From: Silvania hatchlandensis
GTDB taxonomy: Bacteria; Pseudomonadota; Gammaproteobacteria; Enterobacterales; Enterobacteriaceae
Direction: 5' to 3'
NCBI RefSeq assembly: GCF_025564065.1
Contig: NZ_JAMGZK010000037.1
Coordinates: 57,548 to 121,547, forward strand
DNA length: 64,000 bases
The notes beneath the pieces are model-generated. The model was given only the letters and a program-made list of their open reading frames with translations. It searched no databases and was not told the DNA's origin. Shown piece by piece: positions 18,301 to 28,235 of this stretch; within the stretch, counting starts at the first letter, position 1, and each line of letters starts with the position of its first letter. The position numbers and the translations under genes were made by a program.

Positions 18301-19670
18301 TATTCAGAGTCCGTTTTGTACTTCAGCAGTAAAGAGAGGGCAAAGGCGACGCCAAAGGCAATGACCATGCCGATGATATAGTTCAGCAGCGAGTTCGCCT
18401 GCACAATCGCCATGCCGGGGATCGCCGTCAGTCCCACGGCCGTCATATACACATGCACTGAAACGACCCAGGCTCCGCCCGCTGCACCGCCAATCAGCGC
18501 CGCGATAAACGGCTTCACAAAGCGCAGGTTAATACCGAAGATGGCTGCCTCGGTGATCCCCAGCATGGCGGAAAATGCAGACGGCAAGGTAATCGCTTTA
18601 ATCTTCACATCTTTGGTTTTGAACCATACGGCCAGACACGCCCCACCTTGCGCGACGTTCGCCATCGCCCAAATCGGCAGCAGGAAGTTAACCCCAATCG
18701 ACGGATTGCCCAGCAATCCGGCTTCGATAGCGTGGAAGCTGTGGTGAATACCGGTAATCACTATCACCGAGTACAAACCACCGAATAACAGCCCTGCCAG
18801 CCAACCCGCATGCTCAATCAAGGTGCTCAGTACCAACGAGATACCGTCGCCCAATGCGCGACCCGCCGGGCCAATAATCAGCAACGCAATAAAACCGGAA
18901 ATAATGACGGTGAAAAACGGTGTCAGGATCAGGTCCAGCGCGTCGGGGATCACCCGGCGAAGTTGTTTTTCGACATGGCTCATAAACCATACCGCTAACA
19001 GTACCGGGAATACCGTCCCCTGATAGCCGATCATGGCAATGTCGAGACCAAAAAAGTTCATGGTATGGAAACCCGACGCCACGCCCCAGGCGTTGGTCAA
19101 CGCCGGATGCGTCAGAATCCCGCCCAGAGTCGCCCCCAGGTACGGGTTACCGCCAAATTCGCGGGCGGCGGTAAAACCAATCAGGATCGGCAAAATAATA
19201 AACGCCGCGGAACTGCACATGTCGAGCATGATGTAGATGGCGTTATCGGCATTCACCCAACCGTACGTTTTTACCATCCCCAGCAGGCCCATCAACAGAC
19301 CCGATGCGACGATAGCAGGGATAATCGGCACGAAAATATTCGACAGCAGGCGTGCGATACGCTGGAACGGATTCAGCTTGCGCGCCGCAATGTCGGCAGC
19401 TTCAGACTTGGTGGACTCACCTATTCCCGCGGCCTGAATAAAGGCAGCATAGACTTTATTAACAACGCCGGTGCCGAAAATAATCTGCATTTGACCCGCG
19501 TTGCGAAAACACCCTTTGACCCCTTCGACCTGGCCTACCGCCTGCTGATCGGCCAGCGCATCGTCAACCAGTACCAGACGTAAACGCGTGGCACAGTGCG
19601 CCGCGCTGGCAATGTTCTCTTTTCCACCGAGCAGCGGAATCAGCGCGCGGGCAATATTATCGAAATCCAT
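18300..19670 (-). CDS. scrA: ScrA, sucrose-specific PTS enzyme IIBC
   Basis: The ATG at 19670 is chosen because AGAGGTG lies just upstream; this gives 456 residues, the known ScrA length. The N-terminal EIIB domain has the phosphocysteine in AAHCATRLR near residue 26. The EIIC domain (about residue 100 onward) is strongly hydrophobic with around ten membrane segments and the sugar-binding GITEAAIFGIN. It takes up sucrose and delivers sucrose 6-phosphate, using a separate EIIA (usually the glucose EIIA, Crr). It sits between scrY and scrB. Confidence 0.95.
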   Translation of the reverse strand: MDFDNIARALIPLLGGKENIASAAHCATRLRLVLVDDALADQQAVGQVEGVKGCFRNAGQMQIIFGTGVVNKVYAAFIQAAGIGESTKSEAADIAARKLNPFQRIARLLSNIFVPIIPAIVASGLLMGLLGMVKTYGWVNADNAIYIMLDMCSSAAFIILPILIGFTAAREFGGNPYLGATLGGILTHPALTNAWGVASGFHTMNFFGLDIAMIGYQGTVFPVLLAVWFMSHVEKQLRRVIPDALDLILTPFFTVIISGFIALLIIGPAGRALGDGISLVLSTLIEHAGWLAGLLFGGLYSVIVITGIHHSFHAIEAGLLGNPSIGVNFLLPIWAMANVAQGGACLAVWFKTKDVKIKAITLPSAFSAMLGITEAAIFGINLRFVKPFIAALIGGAAGGAWVVSVHVYMTAVGLTAIPGMAIVQANSLLNYIIGMVIAFGVAFALSLLLKYKTDSE

Positions 19671-19709
19671 AAACACCTCTACCTGAACTTATTTTTATGA
19701 TGACAGTGA

Positions 19710-19730
19710 CGCCCCCGCCAGGCGGGAGCG
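19710..19730 (-). terminator. Intercistronic hairpin between scrY and scrA
   Basis: CGCCCCCGCC at 19710-19719 pairs with GGCGGGAGCG at 19721-19730 with one wobble, giving a very GC-rich stem of about 9 bp with a tiny loop. It lies 8 bp after the scrY stop and has no T run, so partial termination or mRNA protection is more likely than full termination. Confidence 0.55.
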
Positions 19731-19737
19731 TGAAGGG

Positions 19738-21267
<1,530 letters not shown>

Positions 21268-21298
21268 CTAAAAGAGGTTATTGAAAGTTGCTAAATTG

Positions 21299-21312
21299 CT
21301 AAACCGGTTTAG
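21299..21312. promoter_or_regulatory. ScrR operator, scrY-proximal
   Basis: CTAAACCGGTTTAG is a perfect 14-bp palindrome of LacI-family type, 44 bp upstream of the scrY start. Near-identical palindromes at 21359 and 22345 support it as the ScrR site. Confidence 0.82.
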
Positions 21313-21358
21313 TTCGCAGATACTAAACCGCTCAATTTTGCCAGGGCAACCTATTTTG

Positions 21359-21372
21359 CTAAACCGTTTTAG
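21359..21372. promoter_or_regulatory. ScrR operator, scrY-distal
   Basis: CTAAACCGTTTTAG differs from the proximal site by one base. The centres are 60 bp apart, which would suit looping. A further half-site, CTAAACCG, is at 21323. TGTGAC just beyond (about 21377) could be half of a CRP site, since scr promoters are cAMP-CRP dependent. Confidence 0.75.
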
Positions 21373-21426
21373 TAAATGTGACCCGGACGACAAATCAGAC
21401 CCCGAGGCAGCGTCCGGAGTACCTGG

Positions 21427-22323
21427 TTAATCAAGATCGCGCCGATAAGGTAGTGCAGTCATCGCCCCTTTGGCGGTCGTCGCGAGTGCACCACAACGCT
21501 GCGCCAGTGCGATGATAGCCGCAAAATCTGAGGCGCCACTCGCCAGGCCATACAGCATCCCGGCAACAAAGGCATCGCCCGCGCCGGTGGTATCCACACT
21601 CTTTACCACCGGTGCGCCGTAGGCAGTTAACTGCCCGTTGTGCCAGACAACAACGCCCTCTTTGCCCAATGTCACCAGCACCATTGGCAGCGCATAGTGA
21701 TCCACTAAGTGCCTCAGACCTTGTTCGACAGCGTGGTGACCGGTGAGAAACGCTAGCTCCTCTCGCGACAGCTTGACCATGTCAGCTTTGCGTAGCGCCT
21801 GAGAGAGGCAATCCCGTAAAACAACGGCATCCTGCCAGAGATCGGCGCGGATATTGGGGTCGAAACTGACGGAACCACCCACCTTTTTAACGGCATCCAT
21901 TGCCTGAAAGGTGGTGGTTCGACTCGGTTCGGCGCTTAGCGCAATGGAGCAGGTGTGCAGCCACTCCCCCTGATGGAAAGCCGGTAAATCCTGCGGCTGC
22001 AGGAACAGGTCGGCACTGGGGCGGACCATAAAGGTGAACGCGCGTTCGCCGTCGGATTGCAGCTCGACAACCACCGTCGAGGTGCGTTGCTGCGCATCGA
22101 CAGACAGAGACTGCACATCCACCCTCTCGTCGATCAGCGTCTGGCGCATAAAGCGGCCAAAGGGATCGTCTCCTACCCGACCTATAAAGCCGCTCTCGCC
22201 GCCTAAACGCGCAACGCCGACCGCCACGTTGGCAGGTGCTCCGCCCGGGCATTGCAGTAAACGCCCTTTGCCATCAGGCAACAAATCGACAACGGCATCG
22301 CCCAGGACCCATATTTTGTTCAT
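21427..22323 (-). CDS. scrK: ScrK, ATP-dependent fructokinase
   Basis: A 298-residue PfkB-family sugar kinase. It begins KIWVLGDAVVDLLPDG, contains CPGGAPANVAVGVARLGG for substrate binding, and has the C-terminal VDTTGAGDAFVAGML with the catalytic Asp of GAGD. It phosphorylates the fructose released by ScrB to fructose 6-phosphate. AGAGGT lies just upstream of the ATG. It has its own operator at 22345 and is the first gene of the scr regulon here, in the same direction as the LacI-type gene upstream. Confidence 0.95.
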   Translation of the reverse strand: MNKIWVLGDAVVDLLPDGKGRLLQCPGGAPANVAVGVARLGGESGFIGRVGDDPFGRFMRQTLIDERVDVQSLSVDAQQRTSTVVVELQSDGERAFTFMVRPSADLFLQPQDLPAFHQGEWLHTCSIALSAEPSRTTTFQAMDAVKKVGGSVSFDPNIRADLWQDAVVLRDCLSQALRKADMVKLSREELAFLTGHHAVEQGLRHLVDHYALPMVLVTLGKEGVVVWHNGQLTAYGAPVVKSVDTTGAGDAFVAGMLYGLASGASDFAAIIALAQRCGALATTAKGAMTALPYRRDLD

Positions 22324-22344
22324 TTTTACCTCTAGCTAAATTAA

Positions 22345-22358
22345 TTAAACCGGTTTAG
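22345..22358. promoter_or_regulatory. ScrR operator upstream of scrK
   Basis: TTAAACCGGTTTAG contains the 12-bp perfect palindrome TAAACCGGTTTA shared with the sites before scrY and lies 22 bp from the scrK start, where bound repressor would block initiation. Confidence 0.8.
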
Positions 22359-22456
22359 CTATTTAAGCACAACATCTGAAATCGGGGAATAGTGGCTTGA
22401 CCGCGATGAGGAAGCGTTATGGGAACGCGCCAGAAATGGCAGAGATGTCTGTATCG

Positions 22457-23518
22457 TTACATGATCCCTTGCTCGCTGCGCGCAGCGTGGCGCGTCGCGT
22501 GACTCACCGTTCCCCGGTCGATAACCTTCCCCTGCAGCAGCACGTTATAAACCGGAGCCTGCGGGCGACTCAGTCGCATCTGGAGTAAATGCACCGCTTC
22601 AAAGCCCAAGTCCCGGCAGGGAACCGTGACGCCCGTTATCGGCTGCGTAGACGGATGCTGTAAATTCCACGCGACGTCGGTGGTGATAATAGAGATATCG
22701 CCCGGAATACTCAGCCCGTAACGCTGCAGTACGTTTATCACCCCCCCTGTCATCCCCACGCTGTTGGTGAAAATCACGTCGGGCCAGGCGTCGCGATCGT
22801 GACTGGAAAGCCATTCATCGAGTGAATGCTCTGCCTCTTCTGCCGTGAAGCCTTCGGTTACCAGTAAATCGCGCTGCGGTTCAAAAGGCACATGAAACAG
22901 ACGATAAGCCTCTTTGATGCCCTCAAGACGCGTAACCAGCGTTTGCCGGCGTAAACAGGTGACCGTCAAAACACGGCGATGCCCGGTTTCAAAAATATGC
23001 CGCAGCGCCGTAAAACCAATAGCGTGATGATCGGGCGAAACCGCATCCAGCGCCATCTCGCGATCGAGAGAATTGATTAACACGCAGGGTTTATTCAGCG
23101 TACTGGCGAGTTTCAGGATGGTGACGTCGTCAATGCCAATCAGGATGACCGCGTCCGTCTCTTTATGCCCGGCTTTGCTCAAAAACTTTTGCAGATCGGC
23201 GCGTTGTTCTTCCAGTCCATGATAGCTAATACGCACGCTATGGGAGGCACAGGCTTCAGAAATACCCTTGGTCACTTCGAGATAAAAAATATCCCCCCGC
23301 CCTTGAAAGGTTCTTTCCGGCGCAAACACCGCAATGCGGTTAATTAATAGCCGCCCGCTGACGATTGAATCGAGTACACCCAATTCCAGCGCCTGACGAA
23401 CAATGGCCTCGCGGGCCTGATCGCTGACGTAGGATTTCCCGCTTAACACCCGAGAAACGGTACTGATGGAATAACCTGTCAGTGATGCGATTTCCTTCAT
23501 TTTGAGCCTGTCTGACAT
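22457..23518 (-). CDS. LacI-family regulator of the adjacent oxidoreductase operon
   Basis: A 353-residue protein with the LacI helix-turn-helix at the N terminus (MKEIASLTGYSISTVSRVLS) and a periplasmic-binding-type domain (NRIAVFAPER ... DAVILIGIDD ... DVIFTNSVGMTGGV). The region after the HTH (LGVLDSIVSGRLLINRI) departs from the usual LacI hinge, as in the YxxR-type sugar regulators. It is divergent from the four-oxidoreductase operon at 23719-29777, so it probably controls that locus. GAGG before the ATG lies inside a CRP-type site at 23521-23536, which could make its own expression sensitive to catabolite control. Effector unknown. Confidence 0.88.
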   Translation of the reverse strand: MSDRLKMKEIASLTGYSISTVSRVLSGKSYVSDQAREAIVRQALELGVLDSIVSGRLLINRIAVFAPERTFQGRGDIFYLEVTKGISEACASHSVRISYHGLEEQRADLQKFLSKAGHKETDAVILIGIDDVTILKLASTLNKPCVLINSLDREMALDAVSPDHHAIGFTALRHIFETGHRRVLTVTCLRRQTLVTRLEGIKEAYRLFHVPFEPQRDLLVTEGFTAEEAEHSLDEWLSSHDRDAWPDVIFTNSVGMTGGVINVLQRYGLSIPGDISIITTDVAWNLQHPSTQPITGVTVPCRDLGFEAVHLLQMRLSRPQAPVYNVLLQGKVIDRGTVSHATRHAARSEQGIM

Positions 23519-23520
23519 AA

Positions 23521-23536
23521 TGTGACCTCATTCACA
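23521..23536. promoter_or_regulatory. CRP-type binding site
   Basis: TGTGACCTCATTCACA has both half-sites perfect (TGTGA-N6-TCACA). It begins 3 bp from the LacI-type start codon and lies about 190 bp before the first oxidoreductase gene, consistent with carbon catabolite control of that operon. Confidence 0.75.
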
Positions 23537-23544
23537 TTCATTTC

Positions 23545-23560
23545 TTGCAAAAAATTGCAA
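23545..23560. promoter_or_regulatory. Candidate operator for the LacI-type regulator
   Basis: Two TTGCAA hexamers (each itself palindromic) at 23545 and 23555, separated by AAAA, form a 16-bp near-symmetric element next to the CRP site in the divergent promoter region. Confidence 0.5.
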
Positions 23561-23718
23561 CGTAACCATCTGATTTTAAACTGTAAAAACAAGTATTATT
23601 GATTCTACACGGCGTGCTGGAATTCTAACCATAAAATAATCTTGCCGCCGCGATGCACCCTCCATATTTTCAAGTCACCCCTCTTTTATGGGCTTAAAAT
23701 TTGAACGTAAGGTGCGAG

Positions 23719-24873
23719 ATGAAAAATGTACGCTTTGGCATTATTGGTGTAGGTAATATTGGAACCGTCCATGTGCGTTATCTTCTGTCGGGCATCGTAA
23801 AGGATGCCACGCTGACGGCCGTTTGCGATAACGCGCCCGAAAAGCACCCGGCCATACGCCACCTGGTGGGTGAATCCATTCCCCTGTTTAGTGATGCGCA
23901 GGATATGCTCCAGAGCGGGCTAATTGATGCGGTAATTGTCGCCACTCCCCATTACGAACACCCTCGCCTGTCTGTGCTGGCGATGCGTCATGGCATCCAT
24001 ACCCTGTGTGAAAAACCGGCGGGCGTATATACCGCTCAGGTCCGGGAGATGAACGCCTGCGCGCAGGAGTGCGAGGTGGTGTTCGGGATAATGTATAACC
24101 AGCGCCCCAACCCGCTGTACCGCAAGGTGAAAGATCTTATTGATAGCGGCGAACTGGGGGCCATCCGTCGCTCCAGCTGGATAATCACCAACTGGTATCG
24201 CTCCCAGAGCTACTACAACTCGGGCGGATGGCGCGCCACCTGGAAAGGTGAAGGTGGCGGTGTGCTGCTCAATCAGGATCCGCATCAGCTCGACCTGTGG
24301 CAGTGGCTGGTCGGGATGCCGGTTCGCCTGCGAGCGTTCTGCCAGTTTGGTAAGCATCGCGACATTGAAGTGGAGGACGAGGTTACCGCCTATGCGGAGT
24401 ACGCCAACGGTGCCACCGGCGTGTTTATCACGACCGTAGCCGAAACGCCGGGCACCAACCGGCTGGAAATCACCGGCGATCGGGGCAAAGTGGTCGTCGA
24501 GGAGGGGAAACTGCGCTACTGGCGGCTGCGCGAGTCCGAAACGGCGTTTAATGCCCGCTGGCAGGATGGCTTTGGCGAGCCCGAATGCTGGGAGGTCACC
24601 CTCCCCGTAGCGCCGGAATGCAGCGAGCATCACGTCATTACCGCCAACTTCTGCGCCGCTATCCTGCGCGGTGAACCGCTGATTGCGCCAGGACAGGACG
24701 GTATTCACGGGCTGACGCTCTCCAATGCGATGCACCTTTCCAGTTGGACGGACGACTGGGTCGACTTGCCGCTCGATGAATCACTGTATTTATCCCTGCT
24801 GCAGCAACGTATTGCGACGTCAGCGGATAAAGCCGCCACCAGTCGCACCTTAGATGCGTCAGGCACCTGGTGA
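23719..24873 (+). CDS. Gfo/Idh/MocA-family oxidoreductase 1
   Basis: The ATG at 23719 follows AAGGTG; a TTG 18 bases earlier is less likely. 384 residues. The N-terminal Rossmann fold reads RFGIIGVGNIGTVH for NAD(P) binding, then CEKPAG with the family's catalytic Lys near residue 95. The C-terminal half has GGGVLLNQDPHQLDLWQW, whose D-x-x-H-x-x-D pattern supplies the usual active-site His. Such enzymes oxidise or reduce a sugar, glycoside or polyol hydroxyl, often at C3. It is first of four consecutive family members; the four share little beyond the family pattern, so they should have different substrates or steps. Confidence 0.88.
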   Translation: MKNVRFGIIGVGNIGTVHVRYLLSGIVKDATLTAVCDNAPEKHPAIRHLVGESIPLFSDAQDMLQSGLIDAVIVATPHYEHPRLSVLAMRHGIHTLCEKPAGVYTAQVREMNACAQECEVVFGIMYNQRPNPLYRKVKDLIDSGELGAIRRSSWIITNWYRSQSYYNSGGWRATWKGEGGGVLLNQDPHQLDLWQWLVGMPVRLRAFCQFGKHRDIEVEDEVTAYAEYANGATGVFITTVAETPGTNRLEITGDRGKVVVEEGKLRYWRLRESETAFNARWQDGFGEPECWEVTLPVAPECSEHHVITANFCAAILRGEPLIAPGQDGIHGLTLSNAMHLSSWTDDWVDLPLDESLYLSLLQQRIATSADKAATSRTLDASGTW

Positions 24874-24890
24874 CTCCCGGAGATCCAACG

Positions 24891-26069
24891 ATGTTAACTA
24901 TCGCGATTGTGGGAACAGGCAATATCTCGCATAACCATATTCAGGCTTACTTACAGTTTGGTCAGCGCTGCCGGATTGTTGCCCTGGTGGATATCTACCC
25001 GGAAAAGGCCCACGAGAAAAAAGCGCGCTACGGCCTGACCGATGCCCGCGTTTACGCCAGTCACCAGCAGATGCTGGCGAATGAACACGACATTGATATT
25101 GTCGATGTTTGTACTCCTCCCTACGTGCACGCGGAGATCAGCATTGATGCCCTGCATGCCGGTTGCCATGTGTTATGCGAAAAGCCAATGTCCGCCTCGC
25201 TGGAAGAGTGTGATGCGATGATCGCCGCCCAGCAGGCGAGCGGAAAAACGCTGTCGATTATTGCGCAAAACCGCTTCACCGATGCCTTCTGGCGCTTGAA
25301 AGCGGCGCTGGACTCAGGGCTGGCGGGCAAGGTTTGCCATGCGCAGGTGGATTCCTTCTGGTGGCGGGGTCATAGCTACTACGACCTGTGGTGGCGTGGC
25401 ACCTGGGAAAAAGAGGGCGGCGGCTGCACGCTTAACCACGCGGTACATCACATCGACGCTATCCAGTGGCTACTCGGATTCCCGAGTGAAGTGGTGGCAA
25501 TGGTAAGCAACGTCGCGCACGACAACGCAGAAGTCGAAGATCTCAGCGCCGCTATTTTCAAATACGCCGACGGTGCCCTTACGCAACTCACCGCCTCAGT
25601 GGTACATCATGGCGAAGATCAGAAAATCATTATTCAGGGCGAAAAAGCGCGCATCTCCGCGCCGTGGCAGACCTTTGCCAGCGTCAGCGCGGATAACGGC
25701 TTCCCACAGTCAACGAACGATACCCGGCGTGAAGCCGAGATTAACGCCATCTTTCAGCAGACGCCGATGCTCGAGTGGACGCTGCACGCCGGGCAAATCC
25801 ACGACCTGCTGCAGAGCATTGACAACGCCCGCGCCCCGCTGGTCGACGGTGTGCAGGGCAAACGTGCCCTGGAGCTGATTACCGCCATTTATAAATCAGC
25901 CATAACCGGTGCTGTTGTTGCGCTGCCGATCCATCCTGACGATCCGTTTTACCGTACCGGCGGGACAAGCGCCCTCGCCCCCCGTTTTTATGAAAAATCC
26001 GCCAGCGTGGCGAACTTCAGCGAAGTGGGTGCCATCTCGCTGGGCAAAAATCTGGACCAGGGAATCTGA
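24891..26069 (+). CDS. Gfo/Idh/MocA-family oxidoreductase 2
   Basis: The start at 24891 has CCCGGAGATCC upstream, 17 bp after gene 1; 392 residues. Motifs: TIAIVGTGNISHNH (Rossmann loop), CEKPMSAS (catalytic Lys) and EGGGCTLNHAVHHIDAIQWL (active-site His then Asp). The region around SFWWRGHSYYDLWWRGTWEK is unusually rich in Trp and Tyr, suggesting stacking against a sugar ring. It is co-transcribed with its three paralogues and probably performs a dehydrogenation or the matching reduction in one pathway. Substrate not assignable from sequence. Confidence 0.87.
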   Translation: MLTIAIVGTGNISHNHIQAYLQFGQRCRIVALVDIYPEKAHEKKARYGLTDARVYASHQQMLANEHDIDIVDVCTPPYVHAEISIDALHAGCHVLCEKPMSASLEECDAMIAAQQASGKTLSIIAQNRFTDAFWRLKAALDSGLAGKVCHAQVDSFWWRGHSYYDLWWRGTWEKEGGGCTLNHAVHHIDAIQWLLGFPSEVVAMVSNVAHDNAEVEDLSAAIFKYADGALTQLTASVVHHGEDQKIIIQGEKARISAPWQTFASVSADNGFPQSTNDTRREAEINAIFQQTPMLEWTLHAGQIHDLLQSIDNARAPLVDGVQGKRALELITAIYKSAITGAVVALPIHPDDPFYRTGGTSALAPRFYEKSASVANFSEVGAISLGKNLDQGI

Positions 26070-26071
26070 AC

Positions 26072-27139
26072 ATGAACAAACAAGACGGAATGAATTACGC
26101 CCCGGTGGGCAAACCCGAACCGGTCGTTCAGGAGGGAGAATTCGTTTTTGCTGCCGCCGCGCTCGATCACGGCCATATCTACGGGATGTGTAACGGGCTG
26201 ATTGAAGCGGGCGCAACGTTGAAATGGGTCTACGACCCGGATCCGGCAAAAGTTGATAACTTTAAGCGGCACTATCCGCAGGCCAGAATTGCCGATTCGC
26301 TGGAGACGATCCTCGCCGACGATACGGTGCGTCTGGTGGCGGGTGCCGCTATCCCGTCCGAGCGCTGTGCGCTGGGGCTCAAATCGATGGCCGCCGGTAA
26401 GGACTATTTCACCGACAAAGCGCCGCTCACCAGCCTTGAACAGCTGGCGGATGCCAAAGCGATGGTCGAAAAAACCGGTAAGAAATACGCGGTCTACTAC
26501 AGCGAGCGCCTGCACGTTGAGAGCGCGGTCTTCGCCGGACAGCTGGTGCAGCAAGGGGCCATTGGCCAGGTGGTGCAGACGCTGGGCACCGGCCCGCACC
26601 GGGAGGGACAAGGCCGCCCGGCGTGGTTCTACGATCGTCGCTACTTTGGCGGGATCCTGTGCGATATCGGCAGCCATCAGATCGAGCAGTTCCTGTTTTA
26701 TACCGGCAACAGCGAGGCCACCGTGGTAGCCAGTCAGGTACGCAACGTTAATCACCCACAATATCCGGCGTTTGAAGATTTTGGCGATGCGATGCTAAAA
26801 GGCGTAAACGGTGCCAGCGGCTATTTCCGCTGCGACTGGTTCACCCCTGACGGGCTGAGCAGCTGGGGAGATGGCCGTCTGACGCTGCTGGGCACCGAGG
26901 GTTACATTGAGATCCGCAAATACGTCGATATCACCCGTGGCGAACAGGATGTGGTCTATCTGGTTAATAAAGAGGGTGAATTCCGCTATCCGGTGGCCGG
27001 TCAGGTTGGGTTCCCCTACTTTGGTGCCCTGATCCTCGACTGCCTGCATCGTAGTGAAAACGCGATGACCCAGGCGCACGCCTTCAAAGCGGCAGAACTG
27101 TGCATCAAAGCGCAGATGCTGGCGAATGCGGCTGGCTAA
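26072..27139 (+). CDS. Gfo/Idh/MocA-family oxidoreductase 3, divergent active-site motifs
   Basis: A 355-residue protein starting 2 bp after gene 2. It differs from the other three. The first strand has AAALDHGHIYGMC where the GxGxxG loop would be, and the usual EKP is replaced by DKAP (TDKAPLTSLE), keeping the Lys. The active-site His remains in CDIGSHQIEQF, followed by Glu rather than Asp. This subgroup is common in sugar operons but its cofactor use and reaction are less clear. It might be a lyase- or hydrolase-like member that uses bound NAD, as known for some glycosidases of this fold (GH109-type chemistry). That is inference only. Confidence 0.83.
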   Translation: MNKQDGMNYAPVGKPEPVVQEGEFVFAAAALDHGHIYGMCNGLIEAGATLKWVYDPDPAKVDNFKRHYPQARIADSLETILADDTVRLVAGAAIPSERCALGLKSMAAGKDYFTDKAPLTSLEQLADAKAMVEKTGKKYAVYYSERLHVESAVFAGQLVQQGAIGQVVQTLGTGPHREGQGRPAWFYDRRYFGGILCDIGSHQIEQFLFYTGNSEATVVASQVRNVNHPQYPAFEDFGDAMLKGVNGASGYFRCDWFTPDGLSSWGDGRLTLLGTEGYIEIRKYVDITRGEQDVVYLVNKEGEFRYPVAGQVGFPYFGALILDCLHRSENAMTQAHAFKAAELCIKAQMLANAAG

Positions 27140-27150
27140 CGGGGGCCCCT

Positions 27151-28167
27151 ATGACAATCAATACCGCAATTATCGGGGCCGGAGCCATTCACGGCTGTCA
27201 TGTGAACGCCCTTCGCCTGTTGCCCAATGTGACACTGCGCGCCCTGGTGGACATCGACATTGCCAAAGGCCAGGCGCTGGCAGACAACTACCGGTGCCAC
27301 CTTTATCAGGACTACCGGGAGATGCTGCGGGATGAGGCCATCGACGTAGTCCACATCTGCACTCCCCATTTTGAGCACAAGAACATGATCCTGGCAGCGC
27401 TGGCTGCCGGAAAGCACGTGTTCTGCGAAAAGCCTGTGGGCCTGAATGCCAGTGAACTTACCGATATTTGCCAGGCCGTCGAGCGGGCGCCGGGAATGCT
27501 GGGCGTGTGCTATCAAAACCGCTACAACCCCACCAGCCTGCGTATTCGTCGGGAGGTGGCCGACAGCGGGCTGGGCAAGATGCTCAGCATCCGGGCGGTA
27601 CTGACCTGGTCCCGTTCTGGCGCGTACTATACGCAAAGCCCGTGGCGCGGGCGGCTGGCGACCGAGGGTGGCAGCCTGCTGATCAACCAGGCAATCCACA
27701 CCCTCGATCTGATGCAGTGGTTTGCAGGAGGCGTCACGCGCCTGAAAGGCGTGGTGGATAGCGGCGAGCTGGCCGACGTGACCGAAGGCGAAGACAGTGC
27801 CATGGCCACCCTGCACTTCGCCAACGGCGCCCGCGGTCTGTTTTATGCCAGCAACTGCCACACCACGGACTCACCGCTGTTGCTGGAGATCCACTTCGAA
27901 CGTGGCACATTGCGGCTGAACGACAACCGGCTCTGGCGCATCACGGCAGACCAGCAAACCGAACTGGTCAGCGATGCCTCGCCCAACGGCAGCAGCAAAA
28001 GCTACTGGGGTCAGGGCCACCAGCAGGCAATCCACCATTTTTATCAGGCAGTAAGTACGCGCGCTAAATATGCCATCGATATCAATGAAGCCAGTAAGTC
28101 ATTATCTATCATTGACGCTATTTATCGTTCTTCCCAGACCAGACAATGGCTGAATATTATTGATTAA
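27151..28167 (+). CDS. Gfo/Idh/MocA-family oxidoreductase 4
   Basis: The ATG at 27151 lies 11 bp after gene 3 and gives 338 residues; an upstream in-frame ATG would overlap gene 3 heavily. Motifs: TAIIGAGAIHGCH (Rossmann loop), CEKPVGLNA (catalytic Lys) and EGGSLLINQAIHTLDLMQWF (active-site His/Asp). The SGAYYTQSPWRGRLATEGG stretch is like gene 1 and gene 2, so these three are canonical. Fourth dehydrogenase of the operon, followed 68 bp later by a sugar symporter. Confidence 0.87.
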   Translation: MTINTAIIGAGAIHGCHVNALRLLPNVTLRALVDIDIAKGQALADNYRCHLYQDYREMLRDEAIDVVHICTPHFEHKNMILAALAAGKHVFCEKPVGLNASELTDICQAVERAPGMLGVCYQNRYNPTSLRIRREVADSGLGKMLSIRAVLTWSRSGAYYTQSPWRGRLATEGGSLLINQAIHTLDLMQWFAGGVTRLKGVVDSGELADVTEGEDSAMATLHFANGARGLFYASNCHTTDSPLLLEIHFERGTLRLNDNRLWRITADQQTELVSDASPNGSSKSYWGQGHQQAIHHFYQAVSTRAKYAIDINEASKSLSIIDAIYRSSQTRQWLNIID

Positions 28168-28235
28168 AGCACGTCTCTGTTACGACAACCGTTAAATAAT
28201 CTATTTGACTATGGAATAGTCATTTTGGGGGTATT

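Noticed and set aside
23920..24735. 271-codon minus-strand frame opposite the first Gfo/Idh/MocA gene
   Set aside because: The plus-strand protein has all family motifs in order. The antisense frame has none.
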